The notes: a model not told the origin generated them from the sequence alone. DNA of 64,000 bases from Ferruginibacter albus (GCF_020042285.1 NZ_CP083388.1:1638001-1702000); one strand, 5' to 3'; shown: positions 10,017 to 19,271, numbered from the stretch's first letter. A program made the numbers and translations.

Positions 10017-11513
10017 ATGAGTTATAATTATCTGCCGCTCGATAAAAGCCCATTGAACTTTCAACAAATAAAAAATTTATTGGAATACGATCAATTGGTT
10101 TCTATTACGTTTGATGCACATGAAAAGATTACGCGTTGCCGTGAGTACCTGGATGAAAAGCTGGAAAAAACAGGAGAGCTGTTTTATGGGATCAATACAG
10201 GATTTGGTTTTTTGCAGAATGTGAAAATAGATAAAGCTCAATTGCAGGAATTACAGGAGAATTTGTTAAGATCTCACGCATGTGGAGTAGGGGAAGAAGT
10301 ACCTAAAGATATTGTGAAGCTGATGATAGCATTTAAAATAAAATCATTAACGTATGGAAACTCCGGCGTTCAAATAGATACGGTGAAGCGGTTGATGGAA
10401 ATGTATAATAATGATGTGTTACCGGTAATTTATACACAAGGCTCTTTAGGCGCTAGTGGAGACCTAGCGCCCTTAGCACATTTGTGCTTGCCATTAATTG
10501 GATCTGGAGAAGTAAATCATGAAGGAAAGAGATACGATCCGAAAGACATTTATAAAAAATTTAAGTGGCAAAATATTGAATTGAAAAGTAAGGAAGGATT
10601 GGCTTTGATAAACGGCACACAGTTCATGAGTGCTTATGGGTTACATAATTTAATAGAGGCTGATAGATTATTGGAATGGGCAGATATGATTGCTGCTATT
10701 TCCTTTGATGCATTTGATTGTTCCACCGAACCTTTACATGAAAAAATACATTCTTTACGTTCGCATAAAGGACAGGTGAATACTGCTGCCAGTTTGCGGG
10801 CTATTTTAAAAAGAAGTGAAATAGCTGCACAAAAAAAAGAACAAGTACAGGATCCTTATTCTTTTCGTTGTATCCCGCAAGTGCATGGAGCTTCAAAAGA
10901 TACCTTTGAATATGTGTTGCGTATTTTTATGAAAGAAGTTAATTCGGTAACCGATAACCCTACTATCTTTCCTGAAGATGACCTGATATTGAATGGAGGA
11001 AATTTTCATGGACAGCCGTTGGCACTGGCGTTGGATTTTTTATCGATTGCTATGAGCGAAATAGGCAGTATATCTGAAAGAAGAATTTATCAATTGATCA
11101 GCGGACAACATAACCTGCCTATGTTTTTAGTTAAAAATTCCGGACTGCATTCCGGGTTTATGATACCTCAATATACTGCAGCTGCTTTGGTAAGTGAAAA
11201 TAAACAATTGTGCACGCCGGCAAGTGTTGATTCCATTTCATCCTCCAACAACCAGGAAGATCATGTAAGCATGGGTGCTACAGCAGCAACCAAGTGTAAA
11301 CGCATAATCAATAATGTGGAAAAGATTTTAGCAATAGAATTACTTACGGCATTGCAGGCATTGGAATTTCGTAAGCCATTAAAAAGTTCACCTGTTATAG
11401 AAAAGCTCGCAACTGAATTTAGAAAAGAGGTTAGCTTTAATGATGCTGACAGAGTATTGCACAATGATATTATGAAAGCGATAGAATTTCTTCGTTCCAA
11501 TTCTTTTGATTAG
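10017..11513 (+). CDS. hutH: Histidine ammonia-lyase
   Basis: Deaminates histidine to urocanate and ammonia, the first step of histidine use. The 498-residue length is normal. The Ala-Ser-Gly triad that cyclises to the MIO prosthetic group is at residues 146-148 (GSLGASGDLAPLAH). Other family blocks are GNSGVQ, QDPYSFRCIPQVHG, VTDNPTIF, GNFHGQPLALALDF and SSNNQEDHVSMGATAA. No other hut genes are in the window; its partner is the DUF486 protein just upstream. An alternative is another member of the aromatic amino acid lyase family, but the conserved blocks fit HAL best. Confidence 0.88.
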   Translation: MSYNYLPLDKSPLNFQQIKNLLEYDQLVSITFDAHEKITRCREYLDEKLEKTGELFYGINTGFGFLQNVKIDKAQLQELQENLLRSHACGVGEEVPKDIVKLMIAFKIKSLTYGNSGVQIDTVKRLMEMYNNDVLPVIYTQGSLGASGDLAPLAHLCLPLIGSGEVNHEGKRYDPKDIYKKFKWQNIELKSKEGLALINGTQFMSAYGLHNLIEADRLLEWADMIAAISFDAFDCSTEPLHEKIHSLRSHKGQVNTAASLRAILKRSEIAAQKKEQVQDPYSFRCIPQVHGASKDTFEYVLRIFMKEVNSVTDNPTIFPEDDLILNGGNFHGQPLALALDFLSIAMSEIGSISERRIYQLISGQHNLPMFLVKNSGLHSGFMIPQYTAAALVSENKQLCTPASVDSISSSNNQEDHVSMGATAATKCKRIINNVEKILAIELLTALQALEFRKPLKSSPVIEKLATEFRKEVSFNDADRVLHNDIMKAIEFLRSNSFD

Positions 11514-11580
11514 CTTTTCGTTTATTCATTCCCGTTACTAAATGTGTGTAGAAAATATTCCACGATACAAAACAGGTGGT

Positions 11581-11596
11581 TGGCATATGATTTGCA
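11581..11596 (+). promoter_or_regulatory. Sigma-54-type -24/-12 promoter
   Basis: TGGCATATGATTTGCA matches the sigma-54 consensus TGGCAyrnnnnTTGCw at every conserved base with the correct GG-to-GC spacing. Transcription would start near 11607, 28 bases before the ATG at 11635. Confidence 0.6.
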
Positions 11597-11634
11597 AACT
11601 GTTATCAATTCTTTCACATATTAAACACCTGGTT

Positions 11635-11886
11635 ATGAGAAACAAAATTTTGTTCCTTGCTGTCCTATTGTTTGTGTCTTACTCTTTTTTAATGAAAGCA
11701 GGAGCACATACTATTATTAAAAGTGCAGGAGTGTATCGTACTTCACAAGATAGCATTCCGCATGCAACAGACAGCATGAAAATTACACCGATTCAACAAA
11801 AAAACCTTCTTAGTAGTAAAGGGATACAGGTTGATCAGAGGCTAGTGCTTGTTTACAGGTATTGGCCTTTTATTGTTTGGAAGTAA
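11635..11886 (+). CDS. Small exported protein of unknown function
   Basis: An 83-residue product starting MRNKILFLAVLLFVSYSFL, a signal peptide or single anchor, followed by a short polar mature part rich in Ser, Gln and Lys and ending VYRYWPFIVWK. No family is recognised. The reading frame stays open upstream to 11542, but the sigma-54-like promoter at 11581-11596 lies inside that extension, so the ATG at 11635 is preferred. Its 3' end overlaps by 17 bases the end of the convergent OmpA-like gene. Confidence 0.5.
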   Translation: MRNKILFLAVLLFVSYSFLMKAGAHTIIKSAGVYRTSQDSIPHATDSMKITPIQQKNLLSSKGIQVDQRLVLVYRYWPFIVWK

Positions 11887-12805
11887 TGATGTCAATAATA
11901 TTTTCGTCACCGCCATTTGCTACTACTATTTTATTTAACCTGGAAACAGATATGCCTTTTTGTATAAGATAATTAATAACGTTATTCAATCTTGTTTCAA
12001 CAAGCGATGAATTTACTTTGCTTTCCAGTGCATACGCTTTAATATCAACATTGACGTCGGGATTTTGGATCAGCAGTTGTGCTGTTCTGTCTAAAAATGC
12101 TTTTGATAAAGCATTTAAAGCCGTCATATTTGGTTTAAATAAAATGGTAGGAAAATCGAGAGGGGCTGTAGAAATAGCGTCTTTATTAATAATAGCGGCA
12201 CTGTTGGTAGTTTCTACCTGTTGGGAATTGTTATTTTGAGGTACAGCAACAACAGTTGGTTTATTGGCAGGCTTAATTATATTTTCTTTCGGAGTGCTTA
12301 TTTTAATACTGTCTTTTTTTATTGGTTGTGCAATAGATTTTATCGGTTGAGTAACAACGCTTACCCTTTTTAAAGTATCTTTTACAACAGGTAAGGCTAA
12401 ATTGTTATTAGTAACCGGCTTAATAACGGCTTGCGTTGTTTTCCCAAATTGTCCACGTAAGACAATATTATAAGTAGTGGAACCTGCAGCAGGATAATAA
12501 GAACGAACAACTGTAACATATCCCTCACTTTGAAAATAAATTCTATGAGCAGCGGGTGTAACCTCTGCTAATTCAAAACTATAATTACCGGCGGCATCTG
12601 TAACGGTCATTACAGTAGTATCAAACAAAATGGTAACATTTTGCAATGCCTGCCCTGCCTCATCTTTTACATTACCCGATAATATTATAGATTGATGAGA
12701 AGAAACTTTCTTTAATAGAAGATAATGTGCATGAATAACAGGTGATGCCGTCGTTCGGCATATTGTAAATAAAATGGCTAATGTAAAAAATATCTTGCTC
12801 TTCAT
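11870..12805 (-). CDS. Carboxypeptidase-regulatory-like plus OmpA-like domain protein
   Basis: A 311-residue exported protein: signal peptide (1 to about 20), a CarboxypepD_reg-like Ig fold at about 40-115 (LSGNVKDEAGQALQNVTILF, VTDAAGNYSFEL), a low-complexity Lys/Pro/Thr/Asn linker (about 125-215), then an OmpA/MotB-like C-terminal domain (PTILFKPNMTALNALSKAFL, NSSLVETRLNNVINYLIQKG). The canonical GHTD block is replaced by IKAYALES, so peptidoglycan binding is uncertain. The protein probably tethers or decorates the envelope. Confidence 0.72.
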   Translation of the reverse strand: MKSKIFFTLAILFTICRTTASPVIHAHYLLLKKVSSHQSIILSGNVKDEAGQALQNVTILFDTTVMTVTDAAGNYSFELAEVTPAAHRIYFQSEGYVTVVRSYYPAAGSTTYNIVLRGQFGKTTQAVIKPVTNNNLALPVVKDTLKRVSVVTQPIKSIAQPIKKDSIKISTPKENIIKPANKPTVVAVPQNNNSQQVETTNSAAIINKDAISTAPLDFPTILFKPNMTALNALSKAFLDRTAQLLIQNPDVNVDIKAYALESKVNSSLVETRLNNVINYLIQKGISVSRLNKIVVANGGDENIIDIITSKQ

Positions 12806-12930
12806 TTAATTTATAGTTTAAACAAAGCGCAAGATAAGATTGATTATTCTAAATCATTAAAGAGATACAAACTCTATAGCGTTAAAGAATTTATATTCTT
12901 TGTGATCTGTTGCAATTATAAAATAACAAA

Positions 12931-13740
12931 TTATTTTGCCGACAATTTGAACGTGTACCAACTGGCATCTTCTTTTGCATCATCGGTTTTGCCAGAACCA
13001 GGTTGTACACTTGTTTCTCTGTGAAAGCTACCGCCGCCGCCACGCATACCGCCCATACCTCTTCCCCCGCCGCCCATACGTCCTCCGCCACGAGATGGAG
13101 TAAAACCGGTATTCCTGTTTTGTATCTCTGTTTTCATTGAATTAACGATAATGCCTACGCTTAGTTTTGAGATTTCATTTTCACCAAAAATATATTTTAA
13201 AGGAATGGCAGCTTCGTAACCAAGCCCTTTCGGATCCGGTTTGATAGCAACTTGTATCTTGCTTTGATCAGAAATGTTATATCGCCCATCACTTAGATTA
13301 TAGAAGCCGTTTGTACTGTAAATACTATCTTTTGAAAAAAGAACTTGCCTGTAATCTTTTCGATAAGAACTGTCTCCATTATTCATTTGTTTTCTCATTG
13401 GAGAAAATTCACTGTTAGTCAGGGGGAAAGTGAAATATGTTTTTTTGTTCTTTGCTCCGGTAACATCGAAGTAAATGCTTACACCGGAACGAAGGATCTT
13501 GGTAGCAGTAATATCATCATTTGTTTCAAAACTTATATAGATGTTCTTGTCATCATTGGTAACATCATATTGTATTTGTCCTTCTGTGCTGGTAAAGCGC
13601 AATGGTTTACTCCATTCGCTTAGATCACCATCTATGGTAACTTTGGTTTGCTGATAAGAGTCTGTTGGGAATGTTTTATGTGAGCAGCTGATAGTATAGA
13701 AAAACAAGATAACTATTGCTATTCTTCCAAGATATTTCAT
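12931..13740 (-). CDS. Lipoprotein with CBM9/DOMON-like domain and Gly/Arg/Met-rich segment
   Basis: A 269-residue protein with a lipobox (FFYTISCSHK, lipidated Cys about 19). A beta-sandwich region (about 34-210) opens VTIDGDLSEWSKP, which resembles family 9 carbohydrate-binding or DOMON-like folds. Near residues 215-240 there is an unusual run of Gly, Arg and Met (GGGRMGGGGRGMGGMRGGGG) before the C-terminus ASWYTFKLSAK. It is a stand-alone gene. Ligand unknown; binding of sugar or heme is only what these folds usually do. Confidence 0.68.
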   Translation of the reverse strand: MKYLGRIAIVILFFYTISCSHKTFPTDSYQQTKVTIDGDLSEWSKPLRFTSTEGQIQYDVTNDDKNIYISFETNDDITATKILRSGVSIYFDVTGAKNKKTYFTFPLTNSEFSPMRKQMNNGDSSYRKDYRQVLFSKDSIYSTNGFYNLSDGRYNISDQSKIQVAIKPDPKGLGYEAAIPLKYIFGENEISKLSVGIIVNSMKTEIQNRNTGFTPSRGGGRMGGGGRGMGGMRGGGGSFHRETSVQPGSGKTDDAKEDASWYTFKLSAK

Positions 13741-13830
13741 TGCCTTTTAATTTTAGATGGGTAAAATTAGACACCGCCTTTTTTTATATAGGAACAGTGT
13801 AGTTAATTAACGATTGAATAACGGCACTCG

Positions 13831-15429
13831 CTAATTACATTCTTTTAACCAGCCATCGTATGATTTAAAATGAGTAAGTGTAATTTCATTCTTGTTGGTG
13901 TTGCATGTTTGCAATAAAGGAGACATGTTAGTTTTTAAAATAGGAGCATCTATAGAAACCTGTTGGCAATTGATTAATTTGATCAAGGGTGTTTTGTTTT
14001 GAGGAAGATCGGATATGATCTTGTTTATTTTAATTCCCTGTACATCATCAAAAGCTACAGCAGGACGAGAGTCGGGATTAGTTAATTTTAAAGAAACATT
14101 GTTAAGGATGATATTTTTTACATGGCGAATAAAAAATCCGCTTACAGGGTACGTATCTCCAAACATGCTGTTTTCAGGATAGGCTGCAATGTTTTCCGTA
14201 AGTTGAATAGAAGTATCTTCTTCATTTCCTGCTCCTAAACATTTTATTGAAATATTTTCAAGCTTTATATTTTCTATATAATGATTGGGGAAGGCTGTTA
14301 TAGAACTAGCCATTTTACTATGGCTTGACGCATTGATATTGCTGATAGCAATATTTTTAATACTACCTACCGGAGCTATAGCAGTATCACCTACTTCTTT
14401 TCTGCCTCTATTGGCCAGCCTTATAAAAATAGGGGTTTGAACATCTTTCATAGTGATATTGGAAACAGCAATATTATCGATAGCAGCACCGTCAGTAGCT
14501 TCAATGGCTAAGCCGGATATAACGGAAACGGGTATGTCAATTCCATGCCATTTTTTTTGCCAGTTGAAAATGGGGCTTTCGGCTGCCTTTTTAATACTAC
14601 AGTTATAAATAAAAATATTTTTAAAGCCGCCGATAGAAGTAGTGCCAAACTTTATGGCATTGCAATTGGACGCAATGGTACAATTTCTTACAATGATATT
14701 GCCGCAGATATTATATCGACTGTGGCTTTTAAAACAGATTCCGTCATCATCGCTGTCTATGGTACAATTTTCGATCAATACATTTCTGCTGTCAATATCC
14801 ATTCCATCGTTATTATGATTGGCATGATTGTAAACGTTCAATCCGCGTAAGGTTACTTCTTCACAATTCAAATAATTCTGCATCCAATAAGCAGAAGAAG
14901 TTAAATGAATATTTTCTACCAATATTTTTTTGCAACTGACCAAAAGCAAACCGCAGGGACGTTCCCAGCTTTTTGCAGAATTGGTTTCATCACCTAAATT
15001 AAATTCAGGGCTTTTGCCATTACCGTCAATCGTTCCTTTGCCTGTAAATGTTATGTTGTGTACATCTTCTGCAAAGAACAATGCTTTATTGCTTCTCGAT
15101 CTTCCATCAGGAAAATGCGTAAAGTAATTTGGGAAACTTACCTTATTATCAGGATAGTCGGCAAAAGACGAACCTCCTCTAATAACAGCATCTTTATCCA
15201 GATTGATCGTTACATTGTTTTTAAGATATATTGTGCCTGTAAGAAAAATACCTTTTGGAATAATAACCTGTCCGCCTTTTTGTGAGCATTCATCAATAGC
15301 AGCTTGTATAGCTTTGGTATTGTAAACTTTGCCATCGCCAATTGCTCCATAATTAAGGATATTATAAGTTTGCGATAAAACAGTGGCGGAGCTTAAACAA
15401 AACAAAGTAATTTGAAACAGTCTTTTCAT
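13831..15429 (-). CDS. Glycoside hydrolase family 28 (polygalacturonase-like)
   Basis: Secreted 532-residue right-handed beta-helix protein expected to hydrolyse a galacturonic-acid-containing polysaccharide. The signal peptide is residues 1-20 (ATVLSQ). The helix begins [20 protein letters not shown], a pectate-enzyme hallmark. Catalytic-region blocks are NNDGMDID (206-213), [10 protein letters not shown] (226-235) and NAIKFGT (257-263). The usual GHG histidine block is not evident, so the exact substrate may differ from plain polygalacturonan. Its ATG overlaps the stop of the mannonate dehydratase gene by four bases, so the two are coupled. Confidence 0.85.
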   Translation of the reverse strand: MKRLFQITLFCLSSATVLSQTYNILNYGAIGDGKVYNTKAIQAAIDECSQKGGQVIIPKGIFLTGTIYLKNNVTINLDKDAVIRGGSSFADYPDNKVSFPNYFTHFPDGRSRSNKALFFAEDVHNITFTGKGTIDGNGKSPEFNLGDETNSAKSWERPCGLLLVSCKKILVENIHLTSSAYWMQNYLNCEEVTLRGLNVYNHANHNNDGMDIDSRNVLIENCTIDSDDDGICFKSHSRYNICGNIIVRNCTIASNCNAIKFGTTSIGGFKNIFIYNCSIKKAAESPIFNWQKKWHGIDIPVSVISGLAIEATDGAAIDNIAVSNITMKDVQTPIFIRLANRGRKEVGDTAIAPVGSIKNIAISNINASSHSKMASSITAFPNHYIENIKLENISIKCLGAGNEEDTSIQLTENIAAYPENSMFGDTYPVSGFFIRHVKNIILNNVSLKLTNPDSRPAVAFDDVQGIKINKIISDLPQNKTPLIKLINCQQVSIDAPILKTNMSPLLQTCNTNKNEITLTHFKSYDGWLKECN

Positions 15430-16595
15430 AGTGATCGTTTTTTACTTTCAATGATACCCATTTCCAGCCCGCGTAATTCTGCCAAACCTTTTAATCTGCC
15501 AATAGCGGAATAACCCGGATTGGTTTTCTTTTTAAGATCGTCGAGCATTTGATGCCCATGATCCGGGCGCATAGGAATATTGCATTTTTGTTGTTGCATT
15601 ACTTCAGTTAAATTATTTATAACAGCAAACATATCTGTATCCCCATCCAAATGATTGTCTTCAAAAAAATCGCCATCATCATTACGTCGTGTATTACGTA
15701 AATGAATAAAATGGATCCTGTTTCCGAATTGTTTTATCATATCAGGCAGATCATTATTTTTATTTACGCCCAATGAACCGGTGCAAAAACAAAGCCCGTT
15801 GTTAGTAGCAGGAACAGCGTTGAATAAAAGATCAATGTCATTTGTATTACTTACTATTCTTGGTAAGCCTAATATGGAAAACGGAGGGTCATCAGGATGG
15901 ATGGCCATTTTTACACCGCCTTCTGTTGCTGCCGGAATAATTTGCTGAAGAAAGTAGATCAGGTGTTCACGCAATTTGCCGGAACTAATATTGCCGTATT
16001 TTTCTATAGCAGCAATAAAATTGGTCAGATCAAAACTTTCTTCACTACCCGGTAAACCTGCTATTATATTTTTTTGAAGTAATGATTTTTCTTCTTCAGT
16101 ATATCTTTCAAAAAGCATTCTGGCTTTTGTTAGTTCAGCAGGTAAATAATCAAGTTCGGAATTTTTTCTTTTTAGAATATAGATGTCGAAGGCAGCAAGA
16201 GCGGCTTTTTGAAATCGTAAGGCTTTGGCGCCATTGGGTAGGGTATAAGCCAGGTCCGTTCTTGTCCAGTCCAACGCCGGCATAAAATTATAAGTAATGA
16301 TCTTTATGCTGCAGGCTGCCAGGTTTTGGATAGATTGTTTATAGTTGTCAATGTATAGCTTAAAATTGCCGGTTTGTGTTTTGATATCTTCATGCACCGG
16401 CAAGCTTTCCACTACTGCCCATTCCATCCCGTTGGCAGCTATTTCCTGTTTGCGTTTGTTTATTTCTTCCATCGTCCATACCTCTCCGTTAGGTATATGA
16501 TGTAATGCCGTTACAACACCGGTACAGCCCGCCTGTCGTATATCCGATAGACTAACTACATCATTTGGACCAAACCAGCGCATGGTTTGTTGCAT
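15426..16595 (-). CDS. uxuA: Mannonate dehydratase
   Basis: Converts D-mannonate to 2-keto-3-deoxygluconate in glucuronate catabolism. Near-identical family blocks are visible: [51 protein letters not shown] and [15 protein letters not shown] plus [19 protein letters not shown]. The ATG at 16595 ([10 protein letters not shown]) matches the usual enzyme start. An ATG at 16616 would add seven residues (396 in total). It is coupled to the downstream GH28 gene, consistent with uronic acid use, but uxuB, uxaC and kdgK are not nearby. Confidence 0.93.
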   Translation of the reverse strand: MQQTMRWFGPNDVVSLSDIRQAGCTGVVTALHHIPNGEVWTMEEINKRKQEIAANGMEWAVVESLPVHEDIKTQTGNFKLYIDNYKQSIQNLAACSIKIITYNFMPALDWTRTDLAYTLPNGAKALRFQKAALAAFDIYILKRKNSELDYLPAELTKARMLFERYTEEEKSLLQKNIIAGLPGSEESFDLTNFIAAIEKYGNISSGKLREHLIYFLQQIIPAATEGGVKMAIHPDDPPFSILGLPRIVSNTNDIDLLFNAVPATNNGLCFCTGSLGVNKNNDLPDMIKQFGNRIHFIHLRNTRRNDDGDFFEDNHLDGDTDMFAVINNLTEVMQQQKCNIPMRPDHGHQMLDDLKKKTNPGYSAIGRLKGLAELRGLEMGIIESKKRSL

Positions 16596-16636
16596 GGAAT
16601 AATAAATGGAGCTCATATCTGTTAAGAGGAGGATCG

Positions 16637-17206
16637 TTATGACCCTGTTACATAATTTATTTTTAAATAATCGTTGATCGTTGGATCCGTATAATATTTT
16701 TCTCCCGTCTTTTTATTCTCGATAACATCAAAGTCGTGGTCTTTATAAAAAGAAGAGTGTATAAAAGGATGAATATTGATTCCACAAAAATAAATTTGAC
16801 CCACCAGCGGTATAGAATGCCAATCTTCATTAAAATTAAATTTTTGCAGAAGATAATTGCAGATAGCTGAAAAAAAGGCGGCATACCCAACGCAATGTGC
16901 ATTGTTGCTTGTGATAAGTTTATTAGGGTCGTTTTCATTTTTAGCTTCTTTGAATTGTAGCTTTTCTGCAGTGAGCTTCAATGAAAAGTCAATTATGTCT
17001 TTAATACTTTCGGGTTTGAATGTGATAGAAGCACTGTCGATATAACTGATCAGTTTTTTATCAGAGACTGAATAGGTGCTTCTTTGGCTTATGGTTTTGT
17101 AGAAAAAGAAATGCCGGTATAAAAACCCACGAAAAATCAATCCACATACAAGGAGAAAAAGAATTGACAAGCTAAACCATTTCAAAAATTTAAACCAGCG
17201 CTTCAT
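16637..17206 (-). CDS. Membrane-anchored transglutaminase-like protein
   Basis: A 189-residue protein with one N-terminal membrane helix (about 9-28). The soluble part has an arrangement typical of the transglutaminase/cysteine-protease fold: a nucleophile-like Cys 105 in [19 protein letters not shown], His 157 in KDHDFDVIE and Asp 174 in [10 protein letters not shown]. The order C-H-D and the closing DPT motif fit. I infer an envelope peptidase or cross-linking-like activity; substrate unknown. It lies 41 bases upstream of uxuA on the same strand and may share its transcript. Confidence 0.6.
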   Translation of the reverse strand: MKRWFKFLKWFSLSILFLLVCGLIFRGFLYRHFFFYKTISQRSTYSVSDKKLISYIDSASITFKPESIKDIIDFSLKLTAEKLQFKEAKNENDPNKLITSNNAHCVGYAAFFSAICNYLLQKFNFNEDWHSIPLVGQIYFCGINIHPFIHSSFYKDHDFDVIENKKTGEKYYTDPTINDYLKINYVTGS

Positions 17207-17270
17207 TAACTATAAAGTTAGCTATACATTTTAATGTTGCGCCATATTGTTACCATTTTAAGATTTAGTT

Positions 17271-17352
17271 GACGGGCTGCCTGATTGAGCGAAAAGCCCG
17301 CTGAGGGTTTGTGTGTAAGGAGCGTGGCGGACTTGCAGCGAAAGCAGGAACT
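17271..17352 (+). repeat. Dispersed GC-rich repeat family B, copy B1
   Basis: GC-rich for this genome. On the reverse strand it contains CGCTGCAAGTCCGCCAC and CAGCGGGCTTTTCGCT, which recur at 35871-35957 and, more diverged, at 45714-45800. It is in the gap between two leftward genes. Confidence 0.6.
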
Positions 17353-17394
17353 GTTGTTGAATTAAGATGAAAAGCTAACAGCCCCTAAAAAAAC

Positions 17395-17423
17395 AATGCG
17401 CCATGTATTTATCACAGCGCATT
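17395..17423 (-). terminator. Possible terminator after the protease gene
   Basis: AATGCGC (17395-17401) pairs with GCGCATT (17417-17423) across a 15-base loop, 25 bases past the stop of the leftward gene. On the reverse strand a run of T follows with one interruption. The wide loop makes it uncertain. Confidence 0.45.
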
Positions 17424-17448
17424 TCTTCTATGTAAGGGAATATGTTTA

Positions 17449-18561
17449 TTAGTTGCCTACAACCATATATACAAACTCCTGCATTTTCTTTACCTGTTGT
17501 GCTCTGTCTAACGATTTTAATGCAGTGCCGGAAGGAATCTTGATAGTTTGATTGCTGGATGTATCTGATCTTTTCAGTTCATCTATAATACGTACAATGT
17601 TTTTTGATTTAGCTGCATATACAACACCGTCAGCTTTAGAATCTTTTGCAGTAATGATACCGATCAATTCGCCATTTTTATTGATAACGGGAGCGCCGCT
17701 ATTACCCGGATTTGCAGAAACATTTAGCTGGTAAGCTGTTGAATCATCGTCATTGCCCGATTGAGCGCTTACATAACCTTCGCCATACACTACTTCGTTA
17801 CGAGGAAAACCTAATGTAAAAAATTGCTCACTCAGATCAGCATTACTTTTCTTTATGCTGTAAGGAATACTGTTGATAGTTTTAAAAGAAGTATCTGCGA
17901 TCTTTAATATTGCCAGGTCGCTTGTGTTATCTGTATAAACAGCTGTTGCAGTGAAATATTCCCCTTTGTTGTTTTCAACATAAATATTTTTCATTCTGCT
18001 GAGAACATGAAAGTTTGTTACCAGGTATCCTCTGCCATCTATTAAAAAGCCGGTACCACGATAATTAATATTATCAGGCTGAACTTTTACAGGAACATTT
18101 ACCTTGCTTTTTTGCTGGTCGATCTTTATTTCATTAACCTGTTGCTGCGTTTTATTGATCAAACCAACCAATTGTTCGTAAGTGCTGTCTGTTTGCCTTT
18201 TGGAATAATTAAAAATAATTCCAGAACTGAATAAAGAGATCAGTAATGCAATAGAAGCTGCTACGGCAATATTGCGTTTGTATTTTTTCCATAAGTAAAC
18301 AACTTTAGCTTTGCCATTTAGTTGCGACTTATTGATTATGCCTTCCTGCGTCAATTTAGCCTCAACCTCGTTGATGGCATGTTTAAAATTCTTAACGGCT
18401 TCAAATCTTTCTACTTCGTTTAGAAAATAGGTGTGTTCTACCGTTAATTGGTCTATTTCGGGATTGGTTCTGCGCAATTCTTCAAACTGTGCTGCTTCCT
18501 GTGGAGACATTTCTCCCCGAAGGTAGCGTTCCAAAGCGTCTAAAATCTGCATTTCATTCAT
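17449..18561 (-). CDS. Anti-sigma factor fused to a trypsin-like serine protease
   Basis: A 370-residue protein joining two functions. Residues 1-75 resemble the cytoplasmic helical part of Bacteroidota anti-sigma factors (ALERYLRGEMSPQEAAQFEE). One membrane helix follows (about 97-117). Residues 165-340 are an HtrA/trypsin-like protease with triad His 185 (TNFHVL), Asp 215 (SDLAILK) and Ser 288 (NPGNSGAPV); no PDZ domain follows. The protease would face the periplasm. Its ATG lies two bases after the stop of the ECF sigma gene, the usual order of a sigma/anti-sigma pair. Confidence 0.8.
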   Translation of the reverse strand: MNEMQILDALERYLRGEMSPQEAAQFEELRRTNPEIDQLTVEHTYFLNEVERFEAVKNFKHAINEVEAKLTQEGIINKSQLNGKAKVVYLWKKYKRNIAVAASIALLISLFSSGIIFNYSKRQTDSTYEQLVGLINKTQQQVNEIKIDQQKSKVNVPVKVQPDNINYRGTGFLIDGRGYLVTNFHVLSRMKNIYVENNKGEYFTATAVYTDNTSDLAILKIADTSFKTINSIPYSIKKSNADLSEQFFTLGFPRNEVVYGEGYVSAQSGNDDDSTAYQLNVSANPGNSGAPVINKNGELIGIITAKDSKADGVVYAAKSKNIVRIIDELKRSDTSSNQTIKIPSGTALKSLDRAQQVKKMQEFVYMVVGN

Positions 18562-18563
18562 CG

Positions 18564-19127
18564 TTATTCGCTTTTATATTGAGCAAAAAATAATTTCTTT
18601 AATCTCACCAGGCACTTGTATTTCTGAGTTTTTGCATTGTCTGCATTGGTATAACCAAACTCTTCTGCAATTTCCTGCATGCTTTTTTTCTGCAGGTAAT
18701 AGGCATCCAATAAACTCTTACAAGGCTCCCCAATTTTACTCATGGCAGTGTCCATCATGGTAAAATCGGTGTTTTTCTTTTCATGTTCTTCCACTACATC
18801 ATCTACAGGTATCGTTTCTTCCAGGTTATCTACGCTTAAACTATACCGTTGCTGTTGTTGCAGCTTTTTAAGCCAAAGACGCCTGCAAACCGAATATATA
18901 TATGTTTTAAGCTGACAGTTTAGTTCAAAAGTAGCAGAAGAGGCTTTTTCATAAAGAACGATCATGGCTTCCTGAAAAATATCTCTCGCATCATCTACCG
19001 AGCCGCTGTTATTCAATATAAGTGCTTGAATCATAGCGTAGTTTTGCCGGTAAATTGTTTCTATAGCTGTTCTGTCGTTTTGCGCCAGTCCTTTTAGTAA
19101 TGTAATTTCTTGTTCTATTGTGCTCAC
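18564..19127 (-). CDS. ECF-type RNA polymerase sigma factor
   Basis: A sigma-70-like factor of the extracytoplasmic function group. Region 2 is at about 20-85 (DARDIFQEAMIVLYEKA, LKTYIYSVCRRLWLKKL). Region 4 is at about 130-180 (CKSLLDAYYLQKKSMQEIAEEFGYTNADNAKTQKYKCLVRLKKL, quoted here as the helix-turn-helix region). The start is taken as GTG at 19127 (VSTIEQEITLLKGLAQ), which gives a normal 187 residues. The frame is open to a TTG at 19169, but that overlaps an inverted-repeat element. The downstream fusion protein probably restrains it. Confidence 0.88.
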   Translation of the reverse strand: MSTIEQEITLLKGLAQNDRTAIETIYRQNYAMIQALILNNSGSVDDARDIFQEAMIVLYEKASSATFELNCQLKTYIYSVCRRLWLKKLQQQQRYSLSVDNLEETIPVDDVVEEHEKKNTDFTMMDTAMSKIGEPCKSLLDAYYLQKKSMQEIAEEFGYTNADNAKTQKYKCLVRLKKLFFAQYKSE

Positions 19128-19160
19128 CGGGCTAATAATTAATACGTTTACTGTGTAATA

Positions 19161-19204
19161 GTAACCCAAAAAAACGAAAAAAAATTTTAAAAAGAACGGG
19201 TTAC
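19161..19204. promoter_or_regulatory. Outward-facing GGGTTAC pair in a divergent promoter region
   Basis: GTAACCC at 19161-19167 and GGGTTAC at 19198-19204 form a 7-bp inverted repeat separated by an A/T-rich 30 bases. Each copy points toward one of the divergent genes (ECF sigma leftward, repeat lipoprotein rightward). It could be a shared recognition element for the ECF factor or an operator; no matching -10 element is firmly seen. Confidence 0.35.
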
Positions 19205-19271
19205 CTTTTTTTAAAACCAGTATTAACCGTCATAATTATATATAATTAAACACATTTAAATTTCAAACAAA

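Noticed and set aside
12891..13091. 66-codon reverse-strand frame within the Gly/Arg-rich lipoprotein gene
   Set aside because: It is an alternative frame of the repetitive segment, with a composition explained by the GGC/CGC-rich run of the real gene.
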